Shown here one piece after another: positions 37,321 through 48,006 of a DNA stretch of 64,000 bases (its first letter is position 1; each line of letters opens with the position of its first letter). The position numbers and the translations under genes were made by a program. The notes beneath the pieces are model-generated. The model was not told the origin of the DNA, ran no database searches, and was given only the letters and a program-made list of their open reading frames with translations. Source of the stretch: Chrysopilus asiliformis (lineage: Eukaryota > Arthropoda > Insecta > Diptera > Rhagionidae); NCBI GenBank assembly GCA_964034945.1, contig OZ035963.1:49115032-49179031 (forward strand), written 5' to 3'.

Positions 37321-40300
37321 GGCTGGAAAATGTCTCGGAAATATTTTTCCTACTAAGAACAAGCCTCCAAAAATTCGAGAAAAATGTTTCCCGCTTAGAA
37401 AAGGTCTCGAAAATATTTTTTTTACTAAGAACAAGCCTCTAAATATTCGAAAAAAATATTTCCCAGATAGAAAAGGTCTCAGAAATATTTTTCCTGCTAA
37501 GAACAAGCCGCTAAAAATTCGAAAAAAATATTTCCCGGGATTCAAGGAAAATATTTCCCGGGTGGAAAATGTCTCGGAAATATTTTTCCTACTAAGAACA
37601 AGCCTCTAAAAATTGGAGAAAAATATTTCCCCGGTGGAAAAGGTCTCGGAAATATTTTTCCTACTCAGAGCAAGCCTCTAAAAATTCGAGAAAAATATTT
37701 CTTGGGTGGAAAAGGCCTCGGAAATATTTTTCCTACTAAGAACAAGCCTCTAAAAATTCAAGGAAAATATTTCTTGGGTGGAAAAGGTCTCGGAAATATT
37801 TTTCCTACTCAGAACAAGCCTCTAAAAATTCGAAAAAAATATTTCCCGCTTAGAAAAGGTCTCAGAAATATTTTTCCTGCTAAGAACAAGTCTCTAAAAA
37901 TTCGAGAAAAATATTTCCCGGCTGGAAAAGGTATCGGAAATATTTTTCCTACTAAGAACAAGCCTCTAAAAATTCCAGAAAAATATTTCTTGGGTGGAAA
38001 AGGTCTCGGAAATATTTTTCCTACTAAGAACAAGCCTCTAAAAATTCAAGGAAAATATTTCTTGGGTGGAAAAGGTCTCGGAAATATTTTTCCTACTAAG
38101 AACAAGCCTCTAAAAATTCGAAAAAAATATTTCTCGGATGTAAAAGGTCTCGGAAATATTTTTCCCACTAAGAACAAGCCTCTAAAAATTCGAGAAAAAT
38201 ATTTCGCGGGTGGAAAAGGTCTCGAAAATATTTTTCCTGCTAAGAACAAGCCTCTAAAAATTCGAGAAAAATATTTCCCGTGTGGAAAAGGTCTCGGAAA
38301 TATTTTTCCTACTAAGAACAAGCCTTTAAAAATTGGAGAAAAATATTTCCCGCTTAGAAAAGGTCTCGGAAATATTTTTCCTACTCAGAGCAAGCCTCTA
38401 AAAATTCGAAAAAAATATTTCCCGCTTAGAAAAGGTCTCAGAAATATTTTTCCTGTTAAGAATAAGTCTCTAAAAATTCGAGAAAAAAATTTCTCGGGTG
38501 TAAAAGGTCTCGGAAATATTTTTCCTACTAAGAACAAGCCTCTAAAAATTCGAGAAAAATATTTCCCGGCTGGAAAAGGTATCGGAAATATTTTTCCTAC
38601 TAAGAACAAGCCTCTAAAAATTCGAGAAAAATATTTCTCGGATGTAAAAGGTCTCGGAAATATTTTTCCTACTAAGAACAAGCTTCTAAAAATTCGAAAA
38701 AAATATTTTCCGGATCGACAAGGATGCGGAACTATTTTTCCTGCTCAGAAATAGCCATTCCCAGAAAACCAGAATTTTCTAAGAGACATTCGTAGAAGTT
38801 TTCGTGGAATAGTGTCATGCAAATCAATGCAAATCGATAAAAATTGGAGTATTTTGTCAAGTTCTAGATGATTTCCTTTTTTCGGCAAAAGAAAATCACT
38901 TTCCATCCAAAAAGTCGATAATTCACAACATTAGTAATAAAAAATAAATGATGGCTTCACTTACCACAGGGAAATAATTCCATCCGTCTAAAAAAACACA
39001 CTAAAAGTCATTTCTTGTAACTCACACACAAACACTCGCGAAAAAAAAACTGATCAAATTTCCCGGTGAAAAAAGAAGCAAGAAAAATTTGTGATCGCTT
39101 CTTCCGGCGACGCCGCTAACTGTCATTGAAAGATCTACCGGAGTTTGGAATGATTCCGTTCGAAGAGAATTTTATTGTCAATTCGGCATTTCGATACTAT
39201 TCGATAAGATAAAAATAATTGCCGATATTTTTCGCGTTTACTTGCAATATTTTAAGCTAAAAGTTTTGTCGATAAACCGCACTAATGATTAAAATAATTT
39301 TTTTAGACAATGGCGTCGCTGAATGATTTGTAGAATGAAGAATCGTCCTTCTCAGACTCACTGGACGCTCTCTCTCTCAGCCATTCCAACGGTGGGTAGC
39401 GAAAACCGCCTCTATGTGGAGGCGGTTGGGACATTTTCGCAAACATGGTGCGGAGGAGTGTGGCGATTGGATTTTTTGTTTAATATTTTTCATAGGCGCG
39501 AAATTTCAAATTGTTTTTTTTTTTCGCAACAAGTATTTTTGATTTTATTATGAAAGTTTCAAACTGAAAAGTATTTTTCCTTCTCATGGTATTCCATTCG
39601 TCTAAAAGGATTTTTTTACTAGTTTTTAGAATTTGTTAAAGCAAACAAAACACTTTATTCCATCTTCCTTATCGCCTATGGTAACATTTAGTCCTAATTA
39701 AATTTTTCCCACATTTTCACATAAATGTTCGCCGTAAACAAGATTTTTTCTACATAAAAATATATTTTCCACACTTTTCAATGGAAATTTTATTAAATAA
39801 CCTGAAAAATTTTCCCGGGAGGGAAAATTCCCGGGATTCAAGGAAAATATTTCCCGGGTGGAAAATGTCTCGGAAATATTTTTCCTACTAAGAACAAGCC
39901 TCTAAAAATTGGAGAAAAATATTTCCCCGGTGGAAAAGGTCTCGGAAATATTTTTCCTACTCAGAGCAAGCCTCTAAAAATTCGAGAAAAATATTTCTTG
40001 GGTGGAAAAGGTCTCGGAAATATTTTTCCTACTAAGAACAAGCCTCTAAAAATTCAAGGAAAATATTTCTTGGGTGGAAAAGGTCTCGGAAATATTTTTC
40101 CTACTCAGAACAAGCCTCTAAAAATTCGAAAAAAATATTTCCCGCTTAGAAAAGGTCTCGGAAATATTTTTTCTACTAAGAACAAGCCTCTAAATATTCG
40201 AAAAAAATATTTCCCGCTTAGAAAAGGTCTCAGAAATATTTTTCCTGCTAAGAACAAGCCGCTAAAAATTCGAAAAAAAATATTTCCCGCTTAGAAAAGG

Positions 40301-40540
40301 TCTCGGAAATATTTTTCCTACTCAGAACAAGTCTCTAAAAATTCAAGAAAAATATCTCTCGGGTGGAAAAGATCTCGGAAATATTTTTCCTACTAAGCAC
40401 AAGCCTCTAAAAATTCGAGAAAAATATTTCCCGGCTGGAAAAGGTATCGGAAATATTTTTCCTACTAAGAACAAGCCTTTAAAAATTGGAGAAAAATATT
40501 TCCACGGTGGAAAAGGTCTCGGAAATATTTTTCCTACTAA
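36941..40540. repeat. Large duplicated block, copy 2 (partner 22.29 kb upstream)
   Basis: Matches 14,650-18,250 at offset 22,291-22,292 bp, across array, island and array. The extra base sits in a T-run of the island. Confidence 0.85.
38751..39809. other. Non-satellite island 2 (near-identical copy of island 1)
   Basis: Same sequence as 16,460-17,517 apart from a few changes, such as TTTTGC to TTTCGC near 39,438 and a longer T-run with CA to CG near 39,525. The opposed exon-like starts, splice-donor-like sites and the AACCGCCTC hairpin are all conserved, including the in-frame TAG. Both copies therefore decayed before the duplication. Confidence 0.85.
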
Positions 40541-42434
40541 GAACAAGCCTCTAAAAATTCGAGAAAAATATTTCTCGGATGTAAAAGGTCTCGGAAATAT
40601 TTTTACTACTAAGAACAAGACTCTAAAAATTCGAAAAAAAATATTTACCGCTTAGAAAAGGTCTCAGAAATATTTTTTCTACTAAGAACAAGCCTCTAAA
40701 TATTCGAGAAAAATATTTCCCGGATAGAAAAGGTCTCAGAAATATTTTTCTTGCTAAGAATAAGTCTCTAAAAATTCGAGAAAAATATTTCTCGGGTGTA
40801 AAAGGTCTCGGAAATATTTTTCCTACTAAGAACAAGCCTCTAAAAATTCGAGAAAAATATTTCCCGGCTGGAAAATGTATCGGAAATATTTTTCCTACTA
40901 AGAACAAGCCTCTAAAAATTCGAGAAAAATATTTCCCGGCTGGAAAATGTCTCGGAAATATTTTTCCTACTAAGAACAAGCCTCTAAAAATTCGAGAAAA
41001 ATGTTTCCCGCTTAGAAAAGGTCTCGGAAATATTTTTTTTACTAAGAACAAGCCTCTAAATATTCGAAAAAAATATTTCCCGGGATTCAAGGAAAATATT
41101 TCCCGGGTGGAAAATGTCTCGGAAATATTTTTCCTACTAAGAACAAGCCTCTAAAAATTGGAGAAAAATATTTCTTGGGTGGAAAAGGTCTCGGAAATAT
41201 TTTTCCTACTAAGAACAAGCCTCTAAAAATTCAAGGAAAATATTTCTTGGGTGGAAAAGGTCTCGGAAATATTTTTCCTACTCAGAACAAGCCTCTAAAA
41301 ATTCGAAAAAAATATTTCCCGCTTAGAAAAGGTCTCAGAAATATTTTTCCTGCTAAGAACAAGCCTCTAAAAATTCAAGGAAAATATTTCCCGGCTGGAA
41401 AAGGTATCGGAAATATTTTTCCTACTAAGAACAAGCCTCTAAAAATTCCAGAAAAATATTTCTTGGGTGGAAAAGGTCTCGGAAATATTTTTCCTACTAA
41501 GAACAAGCCTCTAAAAATTCAAGGAAAATATTTCTTGGGTGGAAAAGGTCTCGGAAATATTTTTCCTACTCAGAACAAGCCTCTAAAAATTCGAAAAAAA
41601 TATTTCCCGCTTAGAAAAGGTCTCAGAAATATTTTTCCTGCTAAGAACAAGTCTCTAAAAATTCGAGAAAAATATTTCCCGGCTGGAAAAGGTATCGGAA
41701 ATATTTTTCCTACTAAGAACAAGCCTCTAAAAATTCCAGAAAAATATTTCTTGGGTGGAAAAGGTCTCGGAAATATTTTTCCTACTAAGAACAAGCCTCT
41801 AAAAATTCAAGGAAAATATTTCTTGGGTGGAAAAGGTCTCGGAAATATTTTTCCTACTAAGAACAAGCCTCTAAAAATTTGAGAAAAATATTTCTCGGGT
41901 GTAAAAGGTCTCGGAAATATTTTTCCTACTAAGAACAAGCCTCTAAAAATTCGAGAAAAATATTTCTCGGGTGTAAAAGGTCTCGGAAATATTTTTTCTA
42001 CTAAGAACAAGCCTCTAAAAATTCGAGAAAAATATTTCTCGGGTGTAAAAGGTCTCGGAAATATTTTTCCTACTCAGAGCAAGCCTCTAAAAATTCAAGA
42101 AAAATATCTCTCGGGTAGAAAAGATCTCGGAAATATTTTTCCTACTAATCACAAGCCTCTAAAAATTCAAGGAAAATATGTCTTGGGTGGAAAAGGTCTC
42201 GGAAATATTTTTCCTACTCAGAACAATCCTCTAAAAATTCGAGAAAAATATTTTCCGGGTGGAAAAGGTCTCGGAAATATTTTTCCTACTCAGAACAAGC
42301 CTCTAAAAATGCGAGAAAAATATTTCCCGGATAGAAAAGGTCTCGGAAATATTTTTCCTAGCAAGAACAACCCTCTAAAAATTCGATAAAAATATTTCCC
42401 GAGTCGAAAAGGTCTTAGAAATATTTTTCCTAAA
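39810..42434. repeat. 72-bp satellite array, segment C (about 36 monomers)
   Basis: Continuation of the array after island 2. The last monomers accumulate private changes (ACTAATCAC, AACAATCCT, AAAATGCGAG, CCTAGCAAG, CGATAAAAA, CTTAGAAAT), as expected at an array edge, and homology ends at TTTTTCCTAAATACGAG. Confidence 0.95.
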
Positions 42435-42473
42435 TACGAGCTCTCGCATCGCAGAAAGGACTACATCACACTT

Positions 42474-42593
42474 AGCAAATATTTGCTTAAAGTCGTGTTT
42501 GGCAAACACGAAAGCAAATATATTTGAGCAAATAATTTTAGCTCAAATAAGTCTAAAAAAATCAAAAAATGACAAATGATCGCCTGTCATTTG
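42474..42593. repeat. Cluster of four small perfect inverted repeats at the array edge
   Basis: Within 120 bp: AGCAAATATTTGCT (42,474-42,487, uninterrupted palindrome), CGTGTTTG-G-CAAACACG (42,494-42,510), TATTTGAGC/GCTCAAATA (42,521-42,549, 11-nt loop) and CAAATGA/TCATTTG (42,573-42,593, 7-nt loop). It starts only 40 bp beyond the last satellite monomer. Role unknown. Confidence 0.7.
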
Positions 42594-43560
42594 AAAAATA
42601 AAATTAGAATCCTCTTTAGTCCCTAATCATCAAAGTTTTTTTTTCTTTTTAATCTTCAAATTGCAATTCCGACTAAAATATTGCACTTGCGATAAAGAAA
42701 TAGAATTTTCTGAATTTGACACAACCGGAAATTTATTCGCTATAGGGGAGCGGAATCCACACCCCGATTAGAATATTAAGTTTTATTGAAAATGGAAAAT
42801 TGAAAATTGAAAATAGATAAAGATGTTGAAACAGCATGATATAAATATCTGTTAGATCCTACCAAAGTATAAAATATTTCCCTTATTCCGGGTTTTGTCT
42901 GTTTCCCATTATAGATAATTCCGGACAAATATCAAAGTCAATGAAGTTTTAATTAAAGATGAACTTTGTTGGCTTCCAGATACACTTGGCATCACCTGCC
43001 GGCCGGAATCCTTCTGGAAATTTGTTTCTGGTCATGGAAGATTGAAAACATAGACTTTTAAATGGTACTACAGTCGATAGAAAGCCAGTGGAGATGGAGG
43101 GGTGTGGGAGGGGGGGGGGGGGGGGGGCTTCCCCTTCTTTTTATGTTAAATGTCTTAGATAAATTATTAAGTGGATTTTACAATACTTGTGGCAGTAAAT
43201 CATTATTTCTTGGTCGCTTTTATGTTAGTAGGTCGGGGTTGATTCTTGGTTCGTATTTATAGGTTGTCCTGCTTTAATTTCGGGATGCCGGATATATGCC
43301 AGAGTATAAATTTAAACCAATTTGGTGGGTGGTTCATTGAAAGTTTAATTTGATTCAAAAGTTGACCGCAGGAGAGTGTTATTAGTTAAATGTGAAGAGG
43401 AACCGATGAAATGGAAGTTCGTTTAACAACTAAACGCCAAAGGAGTGTGCTTCCAAATTGGATAATTAAATTTTTATTTTACATTTTCAGGATTCTATGG
43501 TTGCAAAACTTTTAGCTTTGCGTCTACTGTACTGACTTACTTTTAATGATTTTGCATTTG
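42594..43560. other. AT-rich intergenic sequence
   Basis: No gene recognised. It contains a poly-G tract (about 43,105-43,127) after a GGTGTGGGA lead. The only long frame is a low-complexity translation across that tract. Confidence 0.55.
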
Positions 43561-43564
43561 CATT

Positions 43565-43809
43565 ATTACAAAAATGTCTTCCTGTCTGTCAGTCTGTGCC
43601 TTTTATCGTAAATCGATATATTTTACCGTTATCGAGATATTTCAGATTTTGTAAAATAAAAATTCATATTTTTATGTAAACTAATATTTTATTCTTCAGG
43701 TAAATTATTCTAACGTTTTCTTAACTTATTTCTCAATTTTTTGGTGTTAAAAACTTTAACCCGGCAACGCTGAAAACTTTGAACCGGCTACGACGGGTAT
43801 GCAAGCTAG
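43565..43809 (+). mobile_element. Possible Helitron/DINE-like 3' end with short (GTCY)n block
   Basis: A short (GTCT/GTCA)n block (about 43,574-43,597) is followed by ATCGATATATTTTACCG, and about 200 bp later by CGACGGGTATGCAAGCTAG|T. A CTRR end followed by T, with a GGGTAT motif just upstream, fits the 3' end of non-autonomous Helitrons/DINEs. No 5' end is identified, so this rests on end motifs alone. Confidence 0.35.
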
Positions 43810-43810
43810 T

Positions 43811-45120
43811 CTTCTACAAGTTTTTTGATTCAATTTTCTCCACTATTAAAATAATGTTAGAGTTGTTGCAATACACATAAATTGTAAGTCAAATTAAATA
43901 CGAAATACATACCTTTCGACACTAAAAATTCCGTCATTTTATTAAAGATTCCGAAACATTGGGGAAAAAAATCCCTTAGCTTTAATATCAACACACCCTT
44001 GGGTATTTGAAACAAATTTAACAAAGACATTTATCAAAAAATATCTCATGCGATCTAATGGTCTGTGTGTCACATGAAGCCGATTAGAAATTGACAATAA
44101 TTATCATAATGCAAGCAATAGAAAGTTATTGTCATAATCATCAATCAAACATCTTATATTAATGACTTTATGTATAGCCCAGCATAAATGTTATCAAAAT
44201 TTTTGGAGGACGGACCAAAAAAAAAAATGAATAAATGAAGTGATAAGACTAAGTAAATACTCGTAATTTTTGATGTTCAAGCCACCCCCCTCTCCCCTCC
44301 CCCTCACCATAGGCATCAATATTCTAACGACAGTCAATGTTACCCTTCTCCATTTCTGAGTATTTTTTTTTTCATATGGAAATGGCATTCAAGGTTTTAC
44401 GGTGAGACCATAAAACATAAAAAAACATAAGATCAACGTAGTTCCATGGGCGGTTGAGTCTCTGTTTATTTTTTTAGGGAAGATGTTATCCAAGATATTC
44501 AGGATGTCGGCATGAATTTTTCTTTCGCCGTTTTTTGGACAGCTCAAGTCGAATCTCTTGTATTTCGCGGATATAACATGCCATTTAGCCACAAGTTTTA
44601 TTATCCTGTACGGCACTTAAAAGTTTAACACTCCTCATTCCAAGACATTATCTGCATTGTCTGAACAAACTTTCCGGGGCAAAGTGGCCAATTTATTACG
44701 CTTTCCAGGGATTTTTCCAGCTTACCGGAAGCGTACCGCGATTCCGGGTTTTTTTTTATGTCTTTTCTCGTGGGGTAGTAGTTTTTTTTTCGATTCAGTT
44801 TCAGTTTCTTTAAGGGAAATCTGACACACTGAAAATACTGAAAATTTTCTTTTGGTGAAGGTTTTTTCCGGTACTTTTGTATTTTGGTTCGCAAACTCTT
44901 CACAAAAGATGGGACCTAACAAAAGGGAAACCTTGAAGCATTTTTTTATTAAATTGAGTCACTAGTAATTATAAACTAGATTGCAATAATAAAATACTAT
45001 AACGTGGTCTCGTCGTCAGTGCCGAATTAAAGTATTTTGTATACGTTTTTGAAATACGGTGAGAATTGCAGAGAACACTTTCTTAAAAGCTTTTGTGAAA
45101 ATCTCGTTATCCTTACATAG
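43811..45120. other. AT-rich intergenic sequence, no gene recognised
   Basis: Minus-strand frames of 75-92 codons around 44,389-44,903 are Lys/Asn-rich and match no domain I know. A C-rich patch lies at 44,283-44,306. There is no tRNA-like or other RNA structure that I can support. Confidence 0.5.
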
Positions 45121-45225
45121 GGTGACCGTACGTTCCGAAATAGCCGGGACAGTCCCGAATTGAATTTAGGTATTTGTCTCGGCGTCCCAGGAGCTAAACT
45201 TTTATCCTGGACTTTCAATTTAGTG
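45120..45225. repeat. GGGTGACCGTACGT...GGGACAGTCCCG module (possible transposon end)
   Basis: GGGTGACCGTACGTTCCG followed by GCCGGGACAGTCCCG resembles a terminal sequence common in dispersed animal repeats. It contains the palindrome CGGGACAGTCCCG. No matching opposite end was found nearby. Confidence 0.3.
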
Positions 45226-45520
45226 TTCTAGTTTATCAAAGGCTACAAAAGCGACCAACAAATATGCCAAAAATACTGTACTTGAAATGTGGGTTGGTGT
45301 AAATTCTTTTTTTTTCGCCTGTGGCGCATTTTTCAACGATTTTTTAAAAAGGAAAGATATTTCTCAAAATATTTGGCCTGCGGTGCATTTTTAATTATTG
45401 ATAGTCTTAGAATTTCAGATGCGAAAAATTCCTCTTGCAGCACACATTTTTTAATTCTTTTTACTTCAAATCAAGTTTGATTTTTTATATAAAATTTATT
45501 ATATATTCTCTTACATACAC

Positions 45521-45557
45521 CTCCCCCTCTCCCCCCCCCCTCTCTTTCTCTTTCTCC

Positions 45558-45589
<32 letters not shown>

Positions 45590-45890
45590 TTCTCCCTCTC
45601 TCTCTTTCTCTCTTTCTCCCTCTCTCCCTCTCTCCCTCTCTCCCTCTCTCCCCCTCTCCCCCTCTCCTCTCTCTCTCTCTCCTCTCTCTCGCTCTCTCGC
45701 TCTCTCGCTCTCTCCCCCTCTCTCCCTCTCTCCCTCTCTCCCTCTCTCCCTCTCTCCCTCTCTCCCTCTCTCCCTCTCTCCCTCTCTCCCCCTCTCCTCT
45801 CTCTCTCTCTCCTCTCTCTCTCTCCTCTATCTCTCTCTCTCCCCCCCCTCTCTCTCTGCCTCTCTCCCCGTCTCTCTTTCATTCTCTCTA
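45521..45890. repeat. Polypyrimidine (CT)n/(CCCTCTCT)n microsatellite, 370 bp
   Basis: Almost pure C/T on the plus strand, mostly CTCTCTCC octamers with runs of TCTC and C9-C10. Open frames on either strand here are artefacts of composition. It adjoins the 3' end of a minus-strand non-LTR retrotransposon, so it may have grown from that element's tail. Confidence 0.95.
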
Positions 45891-45902
45891 TCGGCACTAC
45901 AA

Positions 45903-46268
45903 CTAGTTTCCGGTTTTGGCCTGCCGCAATGTCTCTCGCCAGAGGTCCCGGTCACGTGCCGATGTCCTCCAACTTTGAATCCCAATTCTCTTCGCGTCCT
46001 GGTCAAACTCGTCTTGCCATATCTGAGGTTGGGTCTTCCTCGTCACCTTGTTGTTAATAACCTACCGCAGAAGACTTTCCGAGCCGGGTAACTTTCACTC
46101 ATTCCAGCGACATGACCAGCCCACCGGAGTCTGTTGAGTCTTATGAGCTTGACTACGGGCACGTCCTGATATCTCTCATAGAACTCGTCATTGTAGAGTC
46201 TCCGGAATCGTCCCCCCTCATAAATGGGGCCAAAGATCCTTACCATGGTTTGGTTTTGGCACACTCAA
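45903..46268 (-). pseudogene. 3' fragment of a non-LTR retrotransposon polyprotein
   Basis: Minus-strand translation gives RIFGPIYEGGRFRRLYNDEF, then RLRWAGHVAGMSESYPARKV. After a frameshift near 46,043 it gives WQDEFDQDAKRIGIQSW and RDRDLWRETLRQAKTGN before a TAG at 45,905-45,903. This order (IFGP...RRRYN-E, LRWAGHV-RM, W-DEV-DAR) is the usual C-terminal tail of reverse transcriptase in many insect non-LTR elements. The catalytic RT domain and everything upstream are absent (5' truncation) and the frame is broken, so it is dead. Confidence 0.82.
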
Positions 46269-46269
46269 A

Positions 46270-47536
46270 TTTCAATGTTTCAGTGGTTTTTCGTTCGTTT
46301 CAAAAAACCGGGTTGCATATCTGGCAAAAACATTATTATTTTCCCTAAATTGTATCTACAATGTTATTCCTTTAGCTCTTCAGTTTGCATTTAAAAATCG
46401 TACCGGAACACTTGTGAATAAAATCGAAATTAGGTTTCAGTTTTAAAAAATGAAAAAAATTCCACTGTAAAATATTGATATCGTTAGCGCAAATTAAAAA
46501 GGAAGTAAAAAAAACCCCTAGTTTTCATGTTCATTTAGGCATGAAAAAGAAAATTTACCCTGATTGACGTGAATCAATTTGAAAATTTTTAAAATGGGAA
46601 AGGTTATAAATTCCATTTGACAGACTTTAGCTTTAATCCATTTACGAATATATCACTTCCTCTAAACTCTAAAACAAACTATTTTTCCTCGGAAAAATTG
46701 TGTAACGACGAGAGCACCCTTCAATGTTTTCTATATGTGCAGCTTTTTTTTTATCCTAATACACTTTCTCCCTTTAACTTTAATTGAAAACGGCAGAAAG
46801 TTTTTCAATTAGAATTTATATAACGGGAAATTTATTTATTTAGTCCACCCTGGATGACTAGTGTACGCATTTTTTCCTAGATTAAATTTTAGAAATCCAT
46901 TGACTTTTTTTAGATACGTTGAACTGTACTACATTCCATCCTTAAAAGTTACATGATATCCTTGTGTAAGAACAGTATTACTAAATTGCTTATATAAAAT
47001 CTTACAATATTGCCTTGACATTTTAAAAGAAAAACTACCCTCAAAGTGAATCTCCGTAAAAATTTCAAACAAAACTGTGAAGAATCATTGGACAACTTCA
47101 TTATTTACAGTCGAAAAACTTCTTCTATTATACCTTCTTATAAATATATCTTATGGTTGTTCTTCTAAACATCACAAACTTTATTAAAGAATGTGGTTGA
47201 AATTGACTGTGATGGTTTCTTGAGGCTCTTTATCAAATATAAAAACCACATGGGTCCAAAGAACTTTAGTTTTACCTCCCAAAACGTTATCATTTTTTTT
47301 TTCTGGTTTACTCATGCCACATTTTTTACTCTGTTGATTTTTTTTTACTTCCTTAGACATAGTTTAATAAAGTATTGTTTACTGGAAAAGTTGTGTGCAC
47401 AGAATTTCCACCGGAAAATAAAACCCAGTGGGTGAAAAAAATTTCTACAAACCGACAGGAAATCGATTTAATAATGTTTCGTGAATACTTTGCCATTTTT
47501 AAACATGTTATCAAATTAATTGTGCCTTTCCCTCTT
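46270..47536. other. AT-rich intergenic sequence, no gene recognised
   Basis: No structured repeat or credible coding frame is seen. The longest frame (80 codons at 47,193-47,435) is Phe/Ile/Lys-rich and matches no domain I know. Confidence 0.5.
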
Positions 47537-47685
47537 AAGCCCAATTCAGACTAACGATTGCGATTACGATTGAGCTTCCTCGACCAATGAAAGCAAAGCT
47601 TTCATATCCCTATCGTTGAAAACTTTGATCTCATTGGTCGAGAAGCTTCAATCGTAATCGCAATCGTTAGTCTAAATTAGGCTTT
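47537..47685. mobile_element. 149-bp foldback MITE
   Basis: The left end AAGCCCAATTCAGACTAACG and the right end pair as reverse complements (AAGCCTAATTTAGACTAACG when reversed). The pairing continues through the GATTGCGATTACGATTG, CTCGACCAATGA and CAAAG blocks to a loop of about 16 nt. Two end mismatches and small central indels interrupt it. The left arm also holds the short palindrome ATGAAAGCAAAGCTTTCAT. Whole-length symmetry is typical of foldback MITEs; no superfamily can be named. Confidence 0.75.
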
Positions 47686-48006
47686 ACGCCTTTTGTGGAC
47701 CTACGATTTCGCACTTTTTAAAAAATATCTTGCAATAATAATTCCCAAGTGGATATTTCCTATGAAATTTTTCGGCGGTGAAAAATTTTATGATGAATTT
47801 CTCACTGACCGTAATGAAACAACTCATGGTATGAAATATTTACCTCCTTTATGAAACATTTCTTTGCAAATTACATATCACTTATTGAGTGACTACATAA
47901 TACTTTAAAGCTCATAGCTTATGAAAAGTTTCCGCAGAATTTCATACAGGAATTCCTACTGAATTTCATACCAAAATTCCATGCTGCAAAGAATTATATG
48001 AAGAGC

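Larger units (their letters stand above)
17518..38750. repeat. 72-bp satellite array, segment B (about 295 monomers)
   Basis: The same 72-bp monomer and orientation continue after island 1. Variant families differ from those of the proximal zone: CCCGCTTAG, CTCGGATGT, CTCGGGTGT, CCGGCTGG with GGTATCGG, CCACGGTGG, and 'CTCAGAAATATTTTTCCTGCTAAG'. Short A-run indels (for example A7 to A9 in CGAAAAAAA) break the reading frame often. Several kilobase-scale duplications are nested in this segment. Confidence 0.97.

Noticed and set aside
2055..42434. CRISPR array
   Set aside because: Repeats are contiguous 72-bp monomers without unique spacers, vary in sequence, and all context is eukaryotic.
2055..42434. 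CENP-B-box-like motif in the monomer (TTCG...CGGG)
   Set aside because: TTCG and CGGG are both present, but spacing and internal bases do not fit the known 17-bp box.
45435..46091. 218-codon Ser/Leu/Pro frame and its 128-codon Arg/Glu antisense frame
   Set aside because: Both come from the CT/GA microsatellite. The plus frame then runs antisense through the non-LTR remnant.
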